Assembly: GCA_027382625.1 (NCBI GenBank)
Contig: JAJKFJ010021473.1
Coordinates: forward strand, 62,001 to 126,000
Origin: Tetmemena sp. SeJ-2015
Taxonomy: Eukaryota > Ciliophora > Spirotrichea > Sporadotrichida > Oxytrichidae
Reading direction: 5' to 3'
DNA length: 64,000 nt
The position numbers were made by a program, and so were the translations under genes. The number at the start of each line of letters is the position of its first letter. Positions within the stretch are counted from its first letter, which is position 1. Positions 47,048 to 59,100 of this stretch are shown here, piece by piece. A model generated the notes under the pieces. It was not told the DNA's origin. It saw only the letters and a program-made list of their open reading frames with translations, and searched no databases.

Positions 47048-50000
47048 ATGTTCACTTATGATGTATTTTTAGCTAAAGTAAGTGATTTAGATTTCTTATT
47101 CTAATATAGAAAGATCTACTTTTGCTAAAGAGCAAACCTAAAGAAAATCTATCAAGTACTTTGACTAATCAATCTCTCTAAGGCAATCTGGCTCCTTCTT
47201 AAACTCCTGTCATCACCAACACCAAATCAGCTCAGATCAGCCATCCTTAGACTTCAACTCCATTAAAAGAAAGGTCAAAGAGTTTATCCTAGTCCAAGTC
47301 TCTTACATCTCGAATTGCAGGAAAGCCCTCCAGCTCTTCATCTAAAGAAAGGAAAACAAGCATTGGATCTGTGGCTTAAATTTAGAGTAATTCGGGTGGA
47401 AATGCTTCTTAAAATGCCAGATAGTCAAATTCATAGAAGGGTAGATCCACAAATAGCTAAAATAAAGTTAAAATAAGTGAAAGAGTAAAGATATTTTCAG
47501 TTTAGTAGAAGTATTCATAGGAGAAGTATCAGTCTAATGTTTACAGCAAGAACCATGAAATTATTGTATTTTTTGTAAATGCTGATAGCTGAAAAGATTG
47601 AAGAGGAAGACAAACTCAGTGATTTTTCAGACGATGACAAGAAAAAGTCTAAAGGGATGAAAGCAGGTGTTGCAAATAACAATAACAGCAAGAAAAATTA
47701 CCTTTAGAAGAATATTCTTGAACAAACCAAATAGCTGTGTTTCGAGCATTCATCTCACTACAAAGATTTTGATAGCGTTTTCTTGAAGAAATATTTATTT
47801 AAGGTAAGATTCTAATAGTGGGAAATCTTTGATGACTCTGAAATAGATCTAGCATGCCAGAGTCTAAAGGTTTTATCAGGTAGCGGCTAGGTAGTGAGTT
47901 TGATTCAGGAAAGAAATTTGATGAAGCTGATGACTATTTATGACTCTTTAGAGGCTGATACTAAAGTCAGACTTGCAATCATTGAGAGTTTTATCCAATT
48001 TTATAAAGAACACTGGCTTAAGAAAAGTGTTTTTGAGACCCTAAGTCCTTTATTGCATTTGATTCAATCAGAGATAAGAAAATTAAACCTCCATGTTTAC
48101 TAGAGAAGTTAGATTTGAATGAGCTCCACCAGGAATTGATAGCGAAAGCAGAGAATTTGAGAGACAGACTCGCTTAAAGAAAAGAGGATGAAGAAAAGAA
48201 GCGAGTTGAGAAAGAATTGGAGGAACAGAAAAGAGCAGAAGAAGAGAAGAGAATTAAGAATGAGAAGATTCAGCGTATTACCAAAAAGGCTGAGGAAAGT
48301 AGGTAGAAGCAACTTATTGAAAAGGCTAAAGAGGAGGAGAGGAAGAAAAGTATAGCGTAAAATCCATCTATAGTTGGAAATCCTCTACAAGTCAAATAAT
48401 AAAATATTTAGGTCACTAGAAGATCTACATTGACTGGGAGAATTAAGTAAAATTATTTTTTCTTCTATAGGAGTTAGATTGTTAATCCTAAAGCAGGGTA
48501 AAAGTTTGTAAACGTATAAAAGCAGTTCTCCAGTGGAGAGCACTAAATTGGAATCATAACTTAATAAGAAAAAGAGGAGGTTGAGTAAATTATGAATGAT
48601 ATCGCAGGGGATGAAGAAGCCATCAATTAAGAGAATTATGTAAAGGTTCAAGTCTAAATTGAAGAAGAAAAGGAGACATAATTATGAATAAAAACCAAAA
48701 AGAGGTATCAAAGATTATTTTACGATATCAATTTTATAATTTGAAAGATATGATTTTAAATCGAATAAATTATCCGTCCACGATGAGAACCGTCATGAAT
48801 AAGAATGAATTATTTTCCATAAATCAAGATGATGCAATTGAACAGTGCAATTACGTTTTTAGGCCCGTCAACTATGGTTTCCCAGTAAGGTTTTCCATTC
48901 TCTAAAATTTTTACAGGGCTATGACAAAATTGACAAGAGAATTTTAAAGGATCCTTCTACTCCTTTCATTTTCAATCATTTCGAAGTTCTAAGAGGACTC
49001 GTTACAAAAACTGGCCTTATAAGGTCGCTCAAGACTTATTACAAAGAAAACATCGCTGCTAAATAAATCGGCTACAGCGTATTCGATAGCACTCCCACTT
49101 CTTTCCTTGTGTCCAGCAATCAAGATGACCACGAAATTACTCATGATCATTCTATAAAATAGATGTTTTATGCTTACTCAGTTTATGTACAGATTCAAGG
49201 AGATTCACACAGGTGGAAGTAAAAAGGAGAGACTTCCATATAAGCACTGCGAGGATAATATTTGGCTGGTGAAACCAGCAGCCATGAATCAAGGAAAAGG
49301 AATCGAGATTTTTAGAAACATCAAAGACATTTAACAGTTCATTTTCTCAAGACCAAATAACAGCCTTTGGGTTGTTTAAAAATACGTAGAGAAGCCCATG
49401 CTCTATAAAAGTAGAAAATTCGATTTGAGGATATGGTCATTACTCACTTGTGATAATAATCTGTACGTGTATCGGAAGGGATACATGCGAACTTCTAGTG
49501 ATGATTACTCTCTAAGTAACAAGAATAACTATGTGCATCTCACAAATAACTGCCTTCAGAAATTTGGAGATAATTATGGAAAGCATGAGGATGGTAACAC
49601 TCTTGGCTTTGAAAAATTACAAGCGTATCTAGATTAGAACTGGCCTTAATACAACTTGAACGTTGAAGAGCATTTCATGCCTCGAATTAAAGATCTCATT
49701 ATCGATACAATCCTCTCTGTGAAATCTTAGCTGAATCCTAATAAGAGAAAGCATGTTTATGAACTCTTTGGATACGATTTTTTGATTGATGAAGATTTCA
49801 GAATATGGTTGATTGAGGTCAATACCAACCCTTACTTTGGAATAGCTAATGAATACATCGCTGATTTACTCCCCAAGATGATCGATGATTTTACCAAGAT
49901 AGTAGTCGATCCCATCTATCCTCCAAAAAGTGTAGAGAAAAGAGAAAACCTATTTGAGCTATTGTAAATACTTTCAACTAAAGTTAAAATTTTTATAGAT

Positions 50001-50115
50001 ATTCGGAGTAGACCGAACCAGTTTTCAATCAAAGGAGGCCCTACTCTTTCGATCTTCTGTACCCTGTTCCAGAATTGAAACAATAGATAGGGACTGTTCA
50101 GAATAAGGCTAAAGT
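47048..50115 (+). CDS. Tubulin-tyrosine-ligase-like (TTLL) glutamylase/glycylase
   Basis: Adds glutamate or glycine chains to tubulin or other axonemal proteins, using ATP. The ligase core shows EDNIWLVKPAAMNQGKGIEI (ATP-grasp Lys and Gly-rich loop), WVVQKYVEKPMLYKSRKFDL followed by RIWSLLT, NNYVHLTNNCLQKF, and YELFGYDFLIDEDFRIWLIE with VNTNPYFG (metal-binding Glu and Asn). This is strong. The N-terminal extension is Ser/Lys-rich, then FSDDDKKKSKGMKAG, armadillo-like helices (VRLAIIESFIQFYKEHWLKK) and a Glu/Lys/Arg coiled coil (KRVEKELEEQKRAEEEKRIK). ATG 47048, intron 47078-47109 restores the frame. A T-run slip occurs near 47575. The tail after about 49966 (TEPVFNQRRPYSFDLLYPVP) is in another frame after a short interruption; the end is approximate. 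Confidence 0.85.
47078..47109 (+). other. Intron 1 of the TTLL gene
   Basis: GTAAGTGATTT ... AATATAG, 32 nt. Joining gives MFTYDVFLAKKDLLLLKSKP in frame with the long Ser-rich exon. Confidence 0.75.
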
Positions 50116-50180
50116 AAGAATATTTTATTTGAAGAAGAGCCTGATCATTAAATAAATTTTAAATGCTAAGAATACAACTC

Positions 50181-51911
50181 TCATTCATGTGTTTACTCAT
50201 TTTAAATGCTATTGCAAATAATCATCAAGTCATCTTGATTCATTTCTTCAGACTGATCTCCTCCATCCTCTGACATATTTAAATTCAAATCATCTTCCTC
50301 TGCTTCTTCATTTCCAGTTAGTCCATTCTTCTTTCTATTGAACTTTATAACATCTCTAGTAAATCTTTCTGCGTCTTGCTAACTTTGCTCAGTATACTTC
50401 CTGAGTTCTTCATCTGATATAGCTTTCCACTTCTCTGAAAGGACTTTGAAGCGTTCTCTTGGATTCCTAATAGATTTAAGTTCCACAGAGTTGAGCATAT
50501 CTTGGCAGAAGTACTGATAGGCACTTCTTTGCTTCTTATATGAAAAGTAAATTAAATGGTTTGAGTCTGTTAATCATATCTACTTTTCTCTTTTCAAGCT
50601 AGAGTTTTATGTGCTCCTTCTTTTTACGAGATACTCCTTAATAGATTGAAAGAGTAAATTAATGTAAGATTCTTTGTACTCTTTGATCACCATAGTTTTT
50701 GTCTCTAAGTCTATAGTATTCCATTTTCTTTACTAACAATTTTACATGATCACGAGGTTTAAAAACTAAATAAGTTCAAGATCTGGATACTCCTTTTAAA
50801 TCTGACTCTTAAGGTTCAAGCAGTATTGAAGGAATGGATTATGAGGCCTTTTGAATTTTAAGTCCTCTCTCATTACTCGCAAGAGTCTGTTTTATTTTTA
50901 GCTATTTAGTGTTGGACACAAGAAGGTAGATTCATTAAATAATATACTTATTTCTTTCAGTACTTCATCATCTTTTTCTTCTTCTTTGTCCTCCTCTTTG
51001 CCTTATTTCTCCGTCTAATTTTTATCGGGGATATTTTTAAGTGAATTTGGTTATTTTAAATACGAAAAATAAGTATAGCTAAGTTATTAATCGAGAATAG
51101 AAGAATTCTCTGCTAAAAAAGCTTTTTTGAGTTCAGCCTCTATGCTATTTTCCACTTCGTCATCCTCATTGTCTAATTCTAGATGCTTTCCTTATTAGAC
51201 ATTTCTGATAAATTCTTCTTTCTCTTTCTTATACCTAAACATATCCTCCCTGGCAAGGTCAATATATTTCTGGCGATCCTTCTCTGAGAGTTCGCTTTTC
51301 CATTTTTAAGACAGTAATTTAATTACTCCTCTGAGGGATCCATTTTAATTTTCTAACACCTCTTCTTTTATCTCTTCATATAAACAGCACTATTTTATCT
51401 CATTTTTGTCCAGATTTTCATTATTTGAAACTTTCCTCCTTTGCATTTCCTCCTTGCATTTTGCTATTTAGTCGTTCAGGAAAAAATTGTAAGCTGATCT
51501 ATTTTACTTAGGTGCGTCAGGGTGCTTCACTGTCTTCTTTTTTATCTTCTTCGTTTTCTACTCCTTGTTTTTATTTATCAACCCTCTACCCTCTAACAGT
51601 AGTTACTTATAGAATCTGGTCCTAATCCTCATTTTTTCGAGCTTGGACATTTTTTTAGAGAGTTCTTTGGGAATGATCTATCGCTTTTGGTACTTTCTTT
51701 TAACTCTCCCCTCACTTTCCAAACAAGTCTGGATTTCATCTTAGTCGAGCTAATTTTCCCCTTCTTTGAGAAAAAACTTATCATCAATGGCTTAATTTTC
51801 AAAATCACGATGAGATAATGCCTAATGATTTTACTAGTTAAAGTCTTTCTACTGCAATCTGAGGTTGCACAGAAAAGTCTCTTGCTTGAGATCTTATCCA
51901 TAGTTATCCAT
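50181..51911 (-). CDS. HMG-box protein (two boxes)
   Basis: Chromatin-associated DNA-bending protein. The reverse strand is open in one frame from ATG 51911 (MDNYGQDLKQETFLCNLRLQ) to about 50578, then from about 50560 to TGA 50181. Box 1: KHPDAPKQNRSAYNFFLNDQ ... LRGVIKLLSQKWKSELSEKD, then RQKYIDLAREDMFRYKKEKE, with an insertion of about 35 residues between helices. Box 2: KKQRSAYQYFCQDMLNSVEL, then NPRERFKVLSEKWKAISDEE and LRKYTEQSQQDAERFTRDV. Each shows the SAY-F, LS-KWK and Y-A/Q...D signature. The tail is acidic (EEAEEDDLNLNMSEDGGD). The small break between the boxes near 50570 is an intron, IES or slip. The convergent TTLL gene ends close by. Confidence 0.8.
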
Positions 51912-52080
51912 TTTACAGCTTTTAATTTGCTTTATGCTTAATTAAATTTCAGTATAACTCTCCTAATTAGAATCGAAAAAGGTAAATATTAAATTACTAT
52001 TCTGATATATTTGCTTATTAGGAAAGTGAAAATTCAGACTTCTTTTTATTTCATGACTCTCATCATTGAAGAAGAAGAGT

Positions 52081-52852
52081 TCAAGAGAAGGGGTGAAATT
52101 TATTGATGGTCTACTCTTTAGTGTTCCTCGTGCTCTACGCCTGTTGAATGAATTACAAAGTGGAGTTGACTTTAACTCTCTGTTAACCATTACTACCAGA
52201 AATAATTTTTCCTCTTGACTTTGATCTTGTAATCTCAAAGTGTTACTGCAATTGCTGTTGCTTCATAGTCTGCATGAGTTTCTATTAGAGTACACTTTAA
52301 TTAAGAGTGCTAATGTTGAGGTTTTATTAAGGTTAATTCTTTAAGCGTTATGAATTGACTACGCTAGAGAGGAGAGAGGGCTTTTGCTTTTTAGGAGTAG
52401 AGGCTTGAGAAAGGTTGAGAGGAGAGTTGCAAGCGTTTGTGTTGTACTTGTAGAGATTAGATCGGTTTGAAAAATTGGCAGTCTTATTTAGCGAGGGAGC
52501 TCTTTGCGGGCTTTAATGCGAGACATTTGAATTAGTGTTACTGTAATCTGAAAGCCTGCTTTTGCTCTTGCTCTAATCATCATTGAAATTGAATCTTACA
52601 AAAATGCATAAATATAATCGGCTTTTCACTTCCTGCTCATTAAAGAGTAAAAAGAATACACCTATATGAGAGTGGCTTTTTCTGAACATTTTTAGTAGTA
52701 AGAGGTGCCTACTTACTTACATGAAGTGAGTTGAAGCCTATCTAAATGGTTTTCTCCTCTTCTTTTTGGTATTCAAAATGTGGGTACTTTACTTTCATTT
52801 AAGAAAGTTTCAAAAATTTGACCATAGTTTCTGAGCTCTAAAATGAGCCCAT
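52081..52852 (-). CDS. Ser/Asn/Gln-rich protein of unknown function
   Basis: I do not recognise this gene. From ATG 52852 (MGSFQSSETMVKFLKLSQMK) through KYPHFEYQKEEEKTIQIGFN, then a probable intron (GTAAGT..., about 52595-52720; the phase does not join perfectly), then a disordered part: FNFNDDQSKSKSRLSDYSNT, SPLNLSQASTPKKQKPSLLS, KLMQTMKQQQLQQHFEITRS, ending at TGA 52081. It may extend upstream into 52853-53497. Confidence 0.45.
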
Positions 52853-53497
52853 GTTTAAAATGTAATAATGCAAAATATCATAATATTTGAGTCTCTGAAG
52901 ATATAAAGAGAGTCAGGGGCTTTTTCATACTTAAAGAGATGCTTAGCCAAAATTATTAGACATTAAAGGCCTCTCTGGATATGTATAACCTCATCTTAAG
53001 TGAATTTCCCATCCGGCTTGTTGTTGATAGCCAGAAGCACAAAACATTCCTGAAGTTATTTCTTCAAAATTAATTCAAAAGGTAAATTAAGTTGAACTAG
53101 AACTAGAGGTTTCTATTGAGTTAAATCCTTAATGAATTGGAATTCCTAACCTGCAGGAGAAGGTGCAGAAGATGTTTGGAAGAATGAAAAGTTAGAGTAG
53201 GATGAAGATGCTGGTTACTGAAACAAGTTGGGCATGTTTTGGAAGGGTGCCAAACTCTTTTATTGTATACACTCTTTCTTTAAGCTGTATGTGAAAATTC
53301 TTGGCTATGAAAATCGCTTTGGGATAGAGATGCTATTTTATCGCGACTTTTAAGGATTTGCTCTTTAATAAGGGCTTTTAGAACTGGCGCGGCTTTCCGG
53401 CTAAGCAAATATATTAGACTAATTCTGCTAAGGATGCTAATTTTGAGGACTTGTGATGGTTTTAGCATTATTTTAAGCTAAAATAGTTTAATATATG
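52853..53497 (-). other. Open but unassigned reverse-strand segments
   Basis: Several medium frames (SQVLKISILSRISLIYLLSR near 53450, SSKHLLHLLLQVRNSNSLRI near 53150, DSNIMIFCIIT near 52880) occur without a clear order. They could be upstream exons of the gene at 52081-52852, or eliminated sequence. No domain seen. Confidence 0.25.
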
Positions 53498-55735
53498 TCA
53501 ATCATATAAAATTCCTATTAAAATACTGCTATTAGATGTCATCGTTACATTTAGAGAGTCTTTAGAAATATTATTTGCGGGTGTGCTAGTTGTCTTAGAG
53601 TAGTTATTTTGATCTTGAAAGCTCAAATGTAACCTGATTAACTAACCCACAAAACCTAGGTTAGGATCTATGAAACCTCTTCGCTATCTTATATACTCTA
53701 TAGCTTCTTTGCTATTCATTCCTCGCTTCCACATTAGATATCCTGCAACTACTGCTGCAGATCTAGAGTTACCTTTGTAGCAATGAACTAAGACCTTTGC
53801 TGAGCCATTTGTCTATTTAATAGCCTCCTCTATAAATTCGATTGCTGAGTAGGTGTAAAATATGATGTCGCAGTCGGTCTAATCTCTCATGCCCAAATAA
53901 AGGTATTTTACATTCTGTTCATACAATTCATCCTCTTCTTCTTGAGCAACTCTCACGTTTTCTGAACCGAATGTGAACATATTCAAATCAGTTTTGAAAT
54001 TAAGGTTGCTTTCATTTATACTTCCCTCCATGAAGGAGTGAATATTATCTTCTCTCCTCATGTTGAAGAGATTAGAATTAGTGGTTTACATTCTCTTGAA
54101 CAACACATTTGGTTTCATACTGCCTCATTAAAAATATAGGATGATGTTGAAATTATATAATAGCCGTCAGTGTTTTGAGTCCAGTTTAGATGTCAATAAG
54201 AATATTTTTAGAAGAGTCTTGCTTTTAGTCTTTGTGCTATGAGTTACTCCTACTATAATTTATAGCCAATTTTTTAATAGTCTAGATAAAATGAGCTTCA
54301 TTATAAATGGAGGATTGTTATTGATGTTGAGATAGACTTGCTTCATTTTATTTTGAGTTGAATCGCTGCCTGAGTTTTTTGGGCTGTTTTGAAATGGGTT
54401 TTGTGTCTCGCTTTAATTTTCCATCTTGGCATTGCTGGAGTCCTTGGATTAATTCTCAGTATCCACTTTTTGGATGTTAAGGCTGTATACAACATCTTAA
54501 GAAGAAGAAGATATTTATTAAATATATGAAATCTTGGTTATCATGATCTTCAAGGATCTCGTCTTGCAAATTATCGTCAAAATAAAATAGAGTCTTAAGC
54601 CTAAAAATGGCTTTTTTACAGATTTTTTTATTGTCTATCATTTGCAGATGGGGTCATCGTGAATGACATGTTAGAAATGTCCTGCTCATTATAATCAATA
54701 TAAAAGTAATTTAACTCATTAAACTCCTCAGATTGTTCAATCATTGATAGTTGCTCAATAAAAAGAGCAGGCTTGATTCAACAAAATCTAACAAAGAATC
54801 ATGCAATTATTCTAAATTTGCTTGTGGTGATGAGAGTGAGAGTTGATAGAACTTTGGTGTCTCAGATATTGAGAGGACTGATTGTAATTCGTGTTTGCCT
54901 GAGACATGGTATATCCATGACTAATAGTTCCTATAGTGCCCCCACCGTTTCCCAGTCCACCTATCCCTCCTAAACCGGCCATTCCGCTACCCCCAGCACC
55001 ACTCATAGTTTGATAAGTTCCATTAGTGATGTTCAGAGCTCTTCTTTGTGAAGAGTGAGTCATCTTTCTAAAAAGAGACTGTTGAGTTTTAATCATACTG
55101 CTATCCTCCGCTTTTTTATGTGCGATTAAGTTGATTACGTGAGTTATGCCCTCCACTCTTAGCACATAATAAATTATTTCAATATAGTAAAAATTTTAAA
55201 GTTACGATATTATTTAAACTCATGCATTTATTGGGCAGTTCGTTAGTCTATAGAGATAGTTATTTATTTGATGAAAGTAAAAATGTCTGGGAATATATTA
55301 ATTTCTCTAAAAGAAACAAGAAGTGCAATTATGATGCATTGTTTGATTTTAATTTGATATGATATTGAATAGCCAAGATGGTGTAAAGTATTTGATAAGT
55401 TTAAGCGAGTAAGCAAACATTATTATTGCTATGAAAATTTAATTTTCACACAAAATGAATAAACTTAAACTACTTGATCAATAATGGCCTTACTGGAAAT
55501 GTATAAGTTGTCTTAAATTTTTGATAGCTCAATGTTGCTTGCGATATCATGAATAGATCTATCTGAGGTACACACTAGCATTTCATTCTTCATCGCTGAT
55601 TAAATTATAATCATTCGCATTTTTATAAATAAAATATGATTTGCTACTTCCATGTTGCGATTTGTAATGAGATTCGCTCTGCTTGAGTTCCTCCTCTAAA
55701 TTTGCTTGAGCTTTCTCCACGTCTTAAAAAAAAAT
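53498..55735 (-). CDS. Dual-specificity protein phosphatase with large insertion
   Basis: Removes phosphate from Ser/Thr/Tyr. The catalytic P-loop is VHCYKGNSRSAAVVAGYLMW (HCx5R), followed by MNSKEAIEYIRQRRGFIDPN, the usual helix after it. The N-terminal strand of the domain is split: KIQDNLYISSKAIIDQ at about 55500-55560, then VLRVEGITHVINLIAHKKAE at about 55110-55165. Between GITHVINL and the P-loop region lie some 1.3 kb with a Gly-rich stretch (GAGGSGMAGLGGIGGLGNGG), Ser/His-rich sequence and several breaks; typical enzymes have about 70 residues there. The general acid loop seems to be near VKYLYLGMRDQTDCDIIFY. The 5' end (DVEKAQANLEEELKQSESHY) is helical and its ATG was not found. Stop TGA 53498. 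Confidence 0.75.
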
Positions 55736-55919
55736 TATAAGACACTTAATTCAGTCACACGTCAAGTTTTAAACCTTATATCCTTTGTTTTTTCATTATA
55801 AACTATAGTACATGTTATTTTAATATTGATTATGTTTGGATAGGTTTAAGTGGATTATTAATAATTTAACAGGGGTTTGTATAAATTATACTGTGAAAAT
55901 AATTAAATAGAGATCAAGT

Positions 55920-56180
55920 ATGGTTCTTAATTCCTCCTCTTCGCCACAGCCAGTGAATATTGCAGGTTGCATGTCAGATTTCAACTCAAGTATGATAGAG
56001 TAGCCCAAAGGTTCTGCGCACGCTGCCCTTAGTTGATTTTAGTAATTCATCGATGCGGCCAATTAAGCACACAGCTAGAATAAGTTACACGCTGTAGTAG
56101 CTGAAATAAAAGAGTTTAGTAATTTATTGAAATCTTTAAACAGGGTAAAAAGATAATTTGTTCGCTGCAAATCAAGGAAG
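55920..56180 (+). CDS. Small helical open segment before the C2HC gene
   Basis: ATG 55920 opens MVLNSSSSPQPVNIAGCMSD, then FNSSMIEQPKGSAHAALS, an in-frame TGA, and directly FQQFIDAANQAHSQNKLHAV with VAEIKEFSNLLKSLNRVK. The helix-like second part looks protein-like. It could be the 5' part of the gene at 56181 or a separate broken gene. Weak. Confidence 0.25.
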
Positions 56181-59100
56181 ATGATGAAGAGACCAAAGAC
56201 AGTCATGTGCTATATATGGTAAGGAGAATTGAGTCCCGTTTTTCTAGCTTTCAAATAAAGCTTAAAAATAGTGGGAGAGAGTTTGGAACCACTTCCATAG
56301 AGATTCACCTCAAATCGTGCAGAAAGAAGTGGGATATTGAGCAACAATAAAAGCCACCCAAGGAGAGGAGACCATGTCCAGAACCACCCAAAAACTTCGA
56401 TGAGGTAAAATAAAATGAGTATGAGTAAGACTAATATAGCTTATTACTGCTGGGGGGTCGATGAACTCTCAATAGCTAGATGATTACAATAACGAGGCTT
56501 ATAAGAATTACAATGAGAAAGTACTTGAGCCATGCCCGAACTGTGGGAGAACATTTTTGCCTGATAGACTTGTTGTTCATTTAAAGAGTTGCAAAGGAGA
56601 TGGCAATACGAAAGCAAAGCAGTAGATAACTGCTCATTTATTTATTAGCCTAGCGGGGGAAATGCATAATATGGAACTGATATGGGAGGCAATGGGAAGA
56701 CCATGGCTTAAAGCATGAAAGTATAAGCCAAAGCTGATCCGTTTTCAAGTCCAGCCAAAGGAGGCTTTGGAGGTGGTTCAGGCGGTGCAAGTGCAAGCGC
56801 AACGATGAACTAAAAATCACCAGGTGGACTTATAGGAAGTGATCGTCGTTAATTAGGGTTGGGGAAGTTATAATCAATTCTTTATCTTAATGGATTCTTT
56901 AAAAACACGGCTAACTAGCAAGAGGAAGTTCCAAGATTTCGATCCCGATAGCTCCTCCCTTCTTGTCCAGCAGGCGGTACATTAGCACATCCCAGACATG
57001 AATCTCATTCCCTTCTTAGAAAGTCGACTCCCTCAGCTAAAGTCAAAGGCAATAAAGAGAGTGAGACCGTTCAAGTTGAGAGTTAGATAGATAATATCTT
57101 ACGAGCAACAGCTCTCTGCGGTCTATCTAAGATATGGGTCTCTCTCCTCTGACAATAATCCCCGGCTGACCTATTCTGTGGTTGCAAATATTCTCGGACT
57201 CCGTACAGGCGCAGTTAATATGATAATTCAACGCTGGCGCAAGAATAATTACACGGTTGAGGTGAACAAGAGCAAGAGAGGGCGACGGCCTTTGCTGCCA
57301 CAGGAGACCGAACAGTGAGTCACATCCATCAAGGTCCTCAAAGAAACAGCACATCTCAGCTTGGAGCAGCGCTGTCACTACCTCCACATCCGCTATGGGA
57401 TACCACTACTCTCCACTTTCGGGCTTAGATAGGTTTACAGACGTAATGGAGTTAAGTATCGAGCTGCTGGATATACCTATATCAGAAAGGAGGAGAAGGA
57501 GAGGGAGGCTCAAGAAAGGTAATAAGATTTTTCAAAGCGAGTCACCAGATGGATCTACGAAGGTCGCAACCTTGTCTACATCGACGAGTCAACATTCAAC
57601 GCTTGGCAATCTCCCAAGAGAAGCTGGCTTAAGGATCGCATGAGTGTTCAAATCCCTAACACGCGCGGCAAATCGATGACTGTTATAGGAGCTATCAGCG
57701 AGACAGGAGGCCTCCTGTACTCCAAGATTATAGTAGGCAGCAACAACCTCGAGCACTTCCTCGCATTCCTCTCATAGCTGACTCTTCGACTCACACTCGG
57801 GAGCGTCCTTCTCATGGATAATCTGTCAATCCACAAAAGCTCCAAGGTCCAAGCAGCTCTGCCTGCTGGCTGCTCTATTGAGTACTTACCACCTTACAGC
57901 TGCTCTCTAAACCCAATCGAACGGCTCTGGTCCATGCTCAAACAAGACTGGAGGAAAGCCACTGTCTCTCAGCTGACTAACCTCAGCAATCCAACCCCTC
58001 CCGAGCATATACTCTAAGATATAATTAAAAATTTAAGTTAAACTTAAGTTAAAGCTATCTCACGCTCACACTACAGGACATTGCTCTCATCGCTTCGTGG
58101 CCACTCGGTCTGAGCTCACTGCTATGCTTTTCCTTTGATCGGTGTTCTCTCCTTGGTCGCTGGCTGCTGCATTGTGAATGCTAACTTCTCGCTGAACTTT
58201 GCCTTGCTCTGCTTCCGAACTTCCATTTCCATCTTTTCTATCTCTATCTGCCTTTCGATCTTGTTCCTAGCCTTCCTTCAGTCGCATGTACTTTAAAGTG
58301 GCTCTCCCTTTGCTCACAAATCCTAGCCTCAGAACCTTGCCTCGTTTCTGCGATTATGGCAATCCCTCTAAGAAAGTAGGAGCCAAATCAATTGTGCGAT
58401 ACATTGTATCCACTTTCTGTAACTTTGGGGCAACATAATCTTTTGCGAAGATTTCATCTTTGGGTGAATGCGTCGAGAGAATAGCCAGAATCCATCTTTT
58501 ATCAGGCATATGAGACTTATCAATGCCTATATTCTTGTTCAACCTTTCTGCTACTGCGAGCAACTTTTTCACTAGAATATCCATAGTTGGAGGACGAGGA
58601 CAGGGAAGTAGTCGGATTTCTTTATAGTGAGGACACCAGGTAGTGCCATTGATAACACTCATTATATAGTCTTCGGTAACGAGTTTGGACTTGATGCAGG
58701 GCAGAAAGAATTAGTTCCTTAAGGCAGCCTCAAAGAGATCCTACTTAGAGTTTATGCATTTTGCTAGTTGGTCGATAGTTGTCTTGGAGTCCACCATTTC
58801 AAAGAATGTTTATATCACTTCCACAATTAACGACGATCACTTCCTATTAGCTAGACATTTAAAAAGCCAAGGACCCTCGTCTGTTACATTTGGTAATACC
58901 TATAACTCGTGTAATTGATTGCTATAGTGGGAGAGAGTTTGGAACGACCAGTTTAGAAATACATTTGAAATCTTGTAAGCAGAAATGGGAAAATGAATAG
59001 TCTTAAAAGCCCAAGCATGAGAGGAAACCCTTACCTAATCCTCCTCAAAACTATGATGATAGTCTTTTGATGATTCATTTCATTTTTTTAAAGATGATAT

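Larger units (their letters stand above)
56833..58846 (+). mobile_element. Compact Tc1/mariner-type element with two convergent genes
   Basis: A 2014-bp element with perfect 22-nt inverted ends (56833-56854 begins TAGGAAGTGATCGTCG; 58825-58846 is its complement) that continue imperfectly for about 25 more bases. It is flanked by TTA at 56830-56832 and 58847-58849. Deleting the element and one TTA rejoins the host C2HC gene in frame (SPGGL to [14 protein letters not shown]). It contains a DDE transposase gene and, convergent to it, a second gene; almost no other sequence. The ends have no C4A4 repeat, so it is not a TBE by its termini. Confidence 0.85.
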
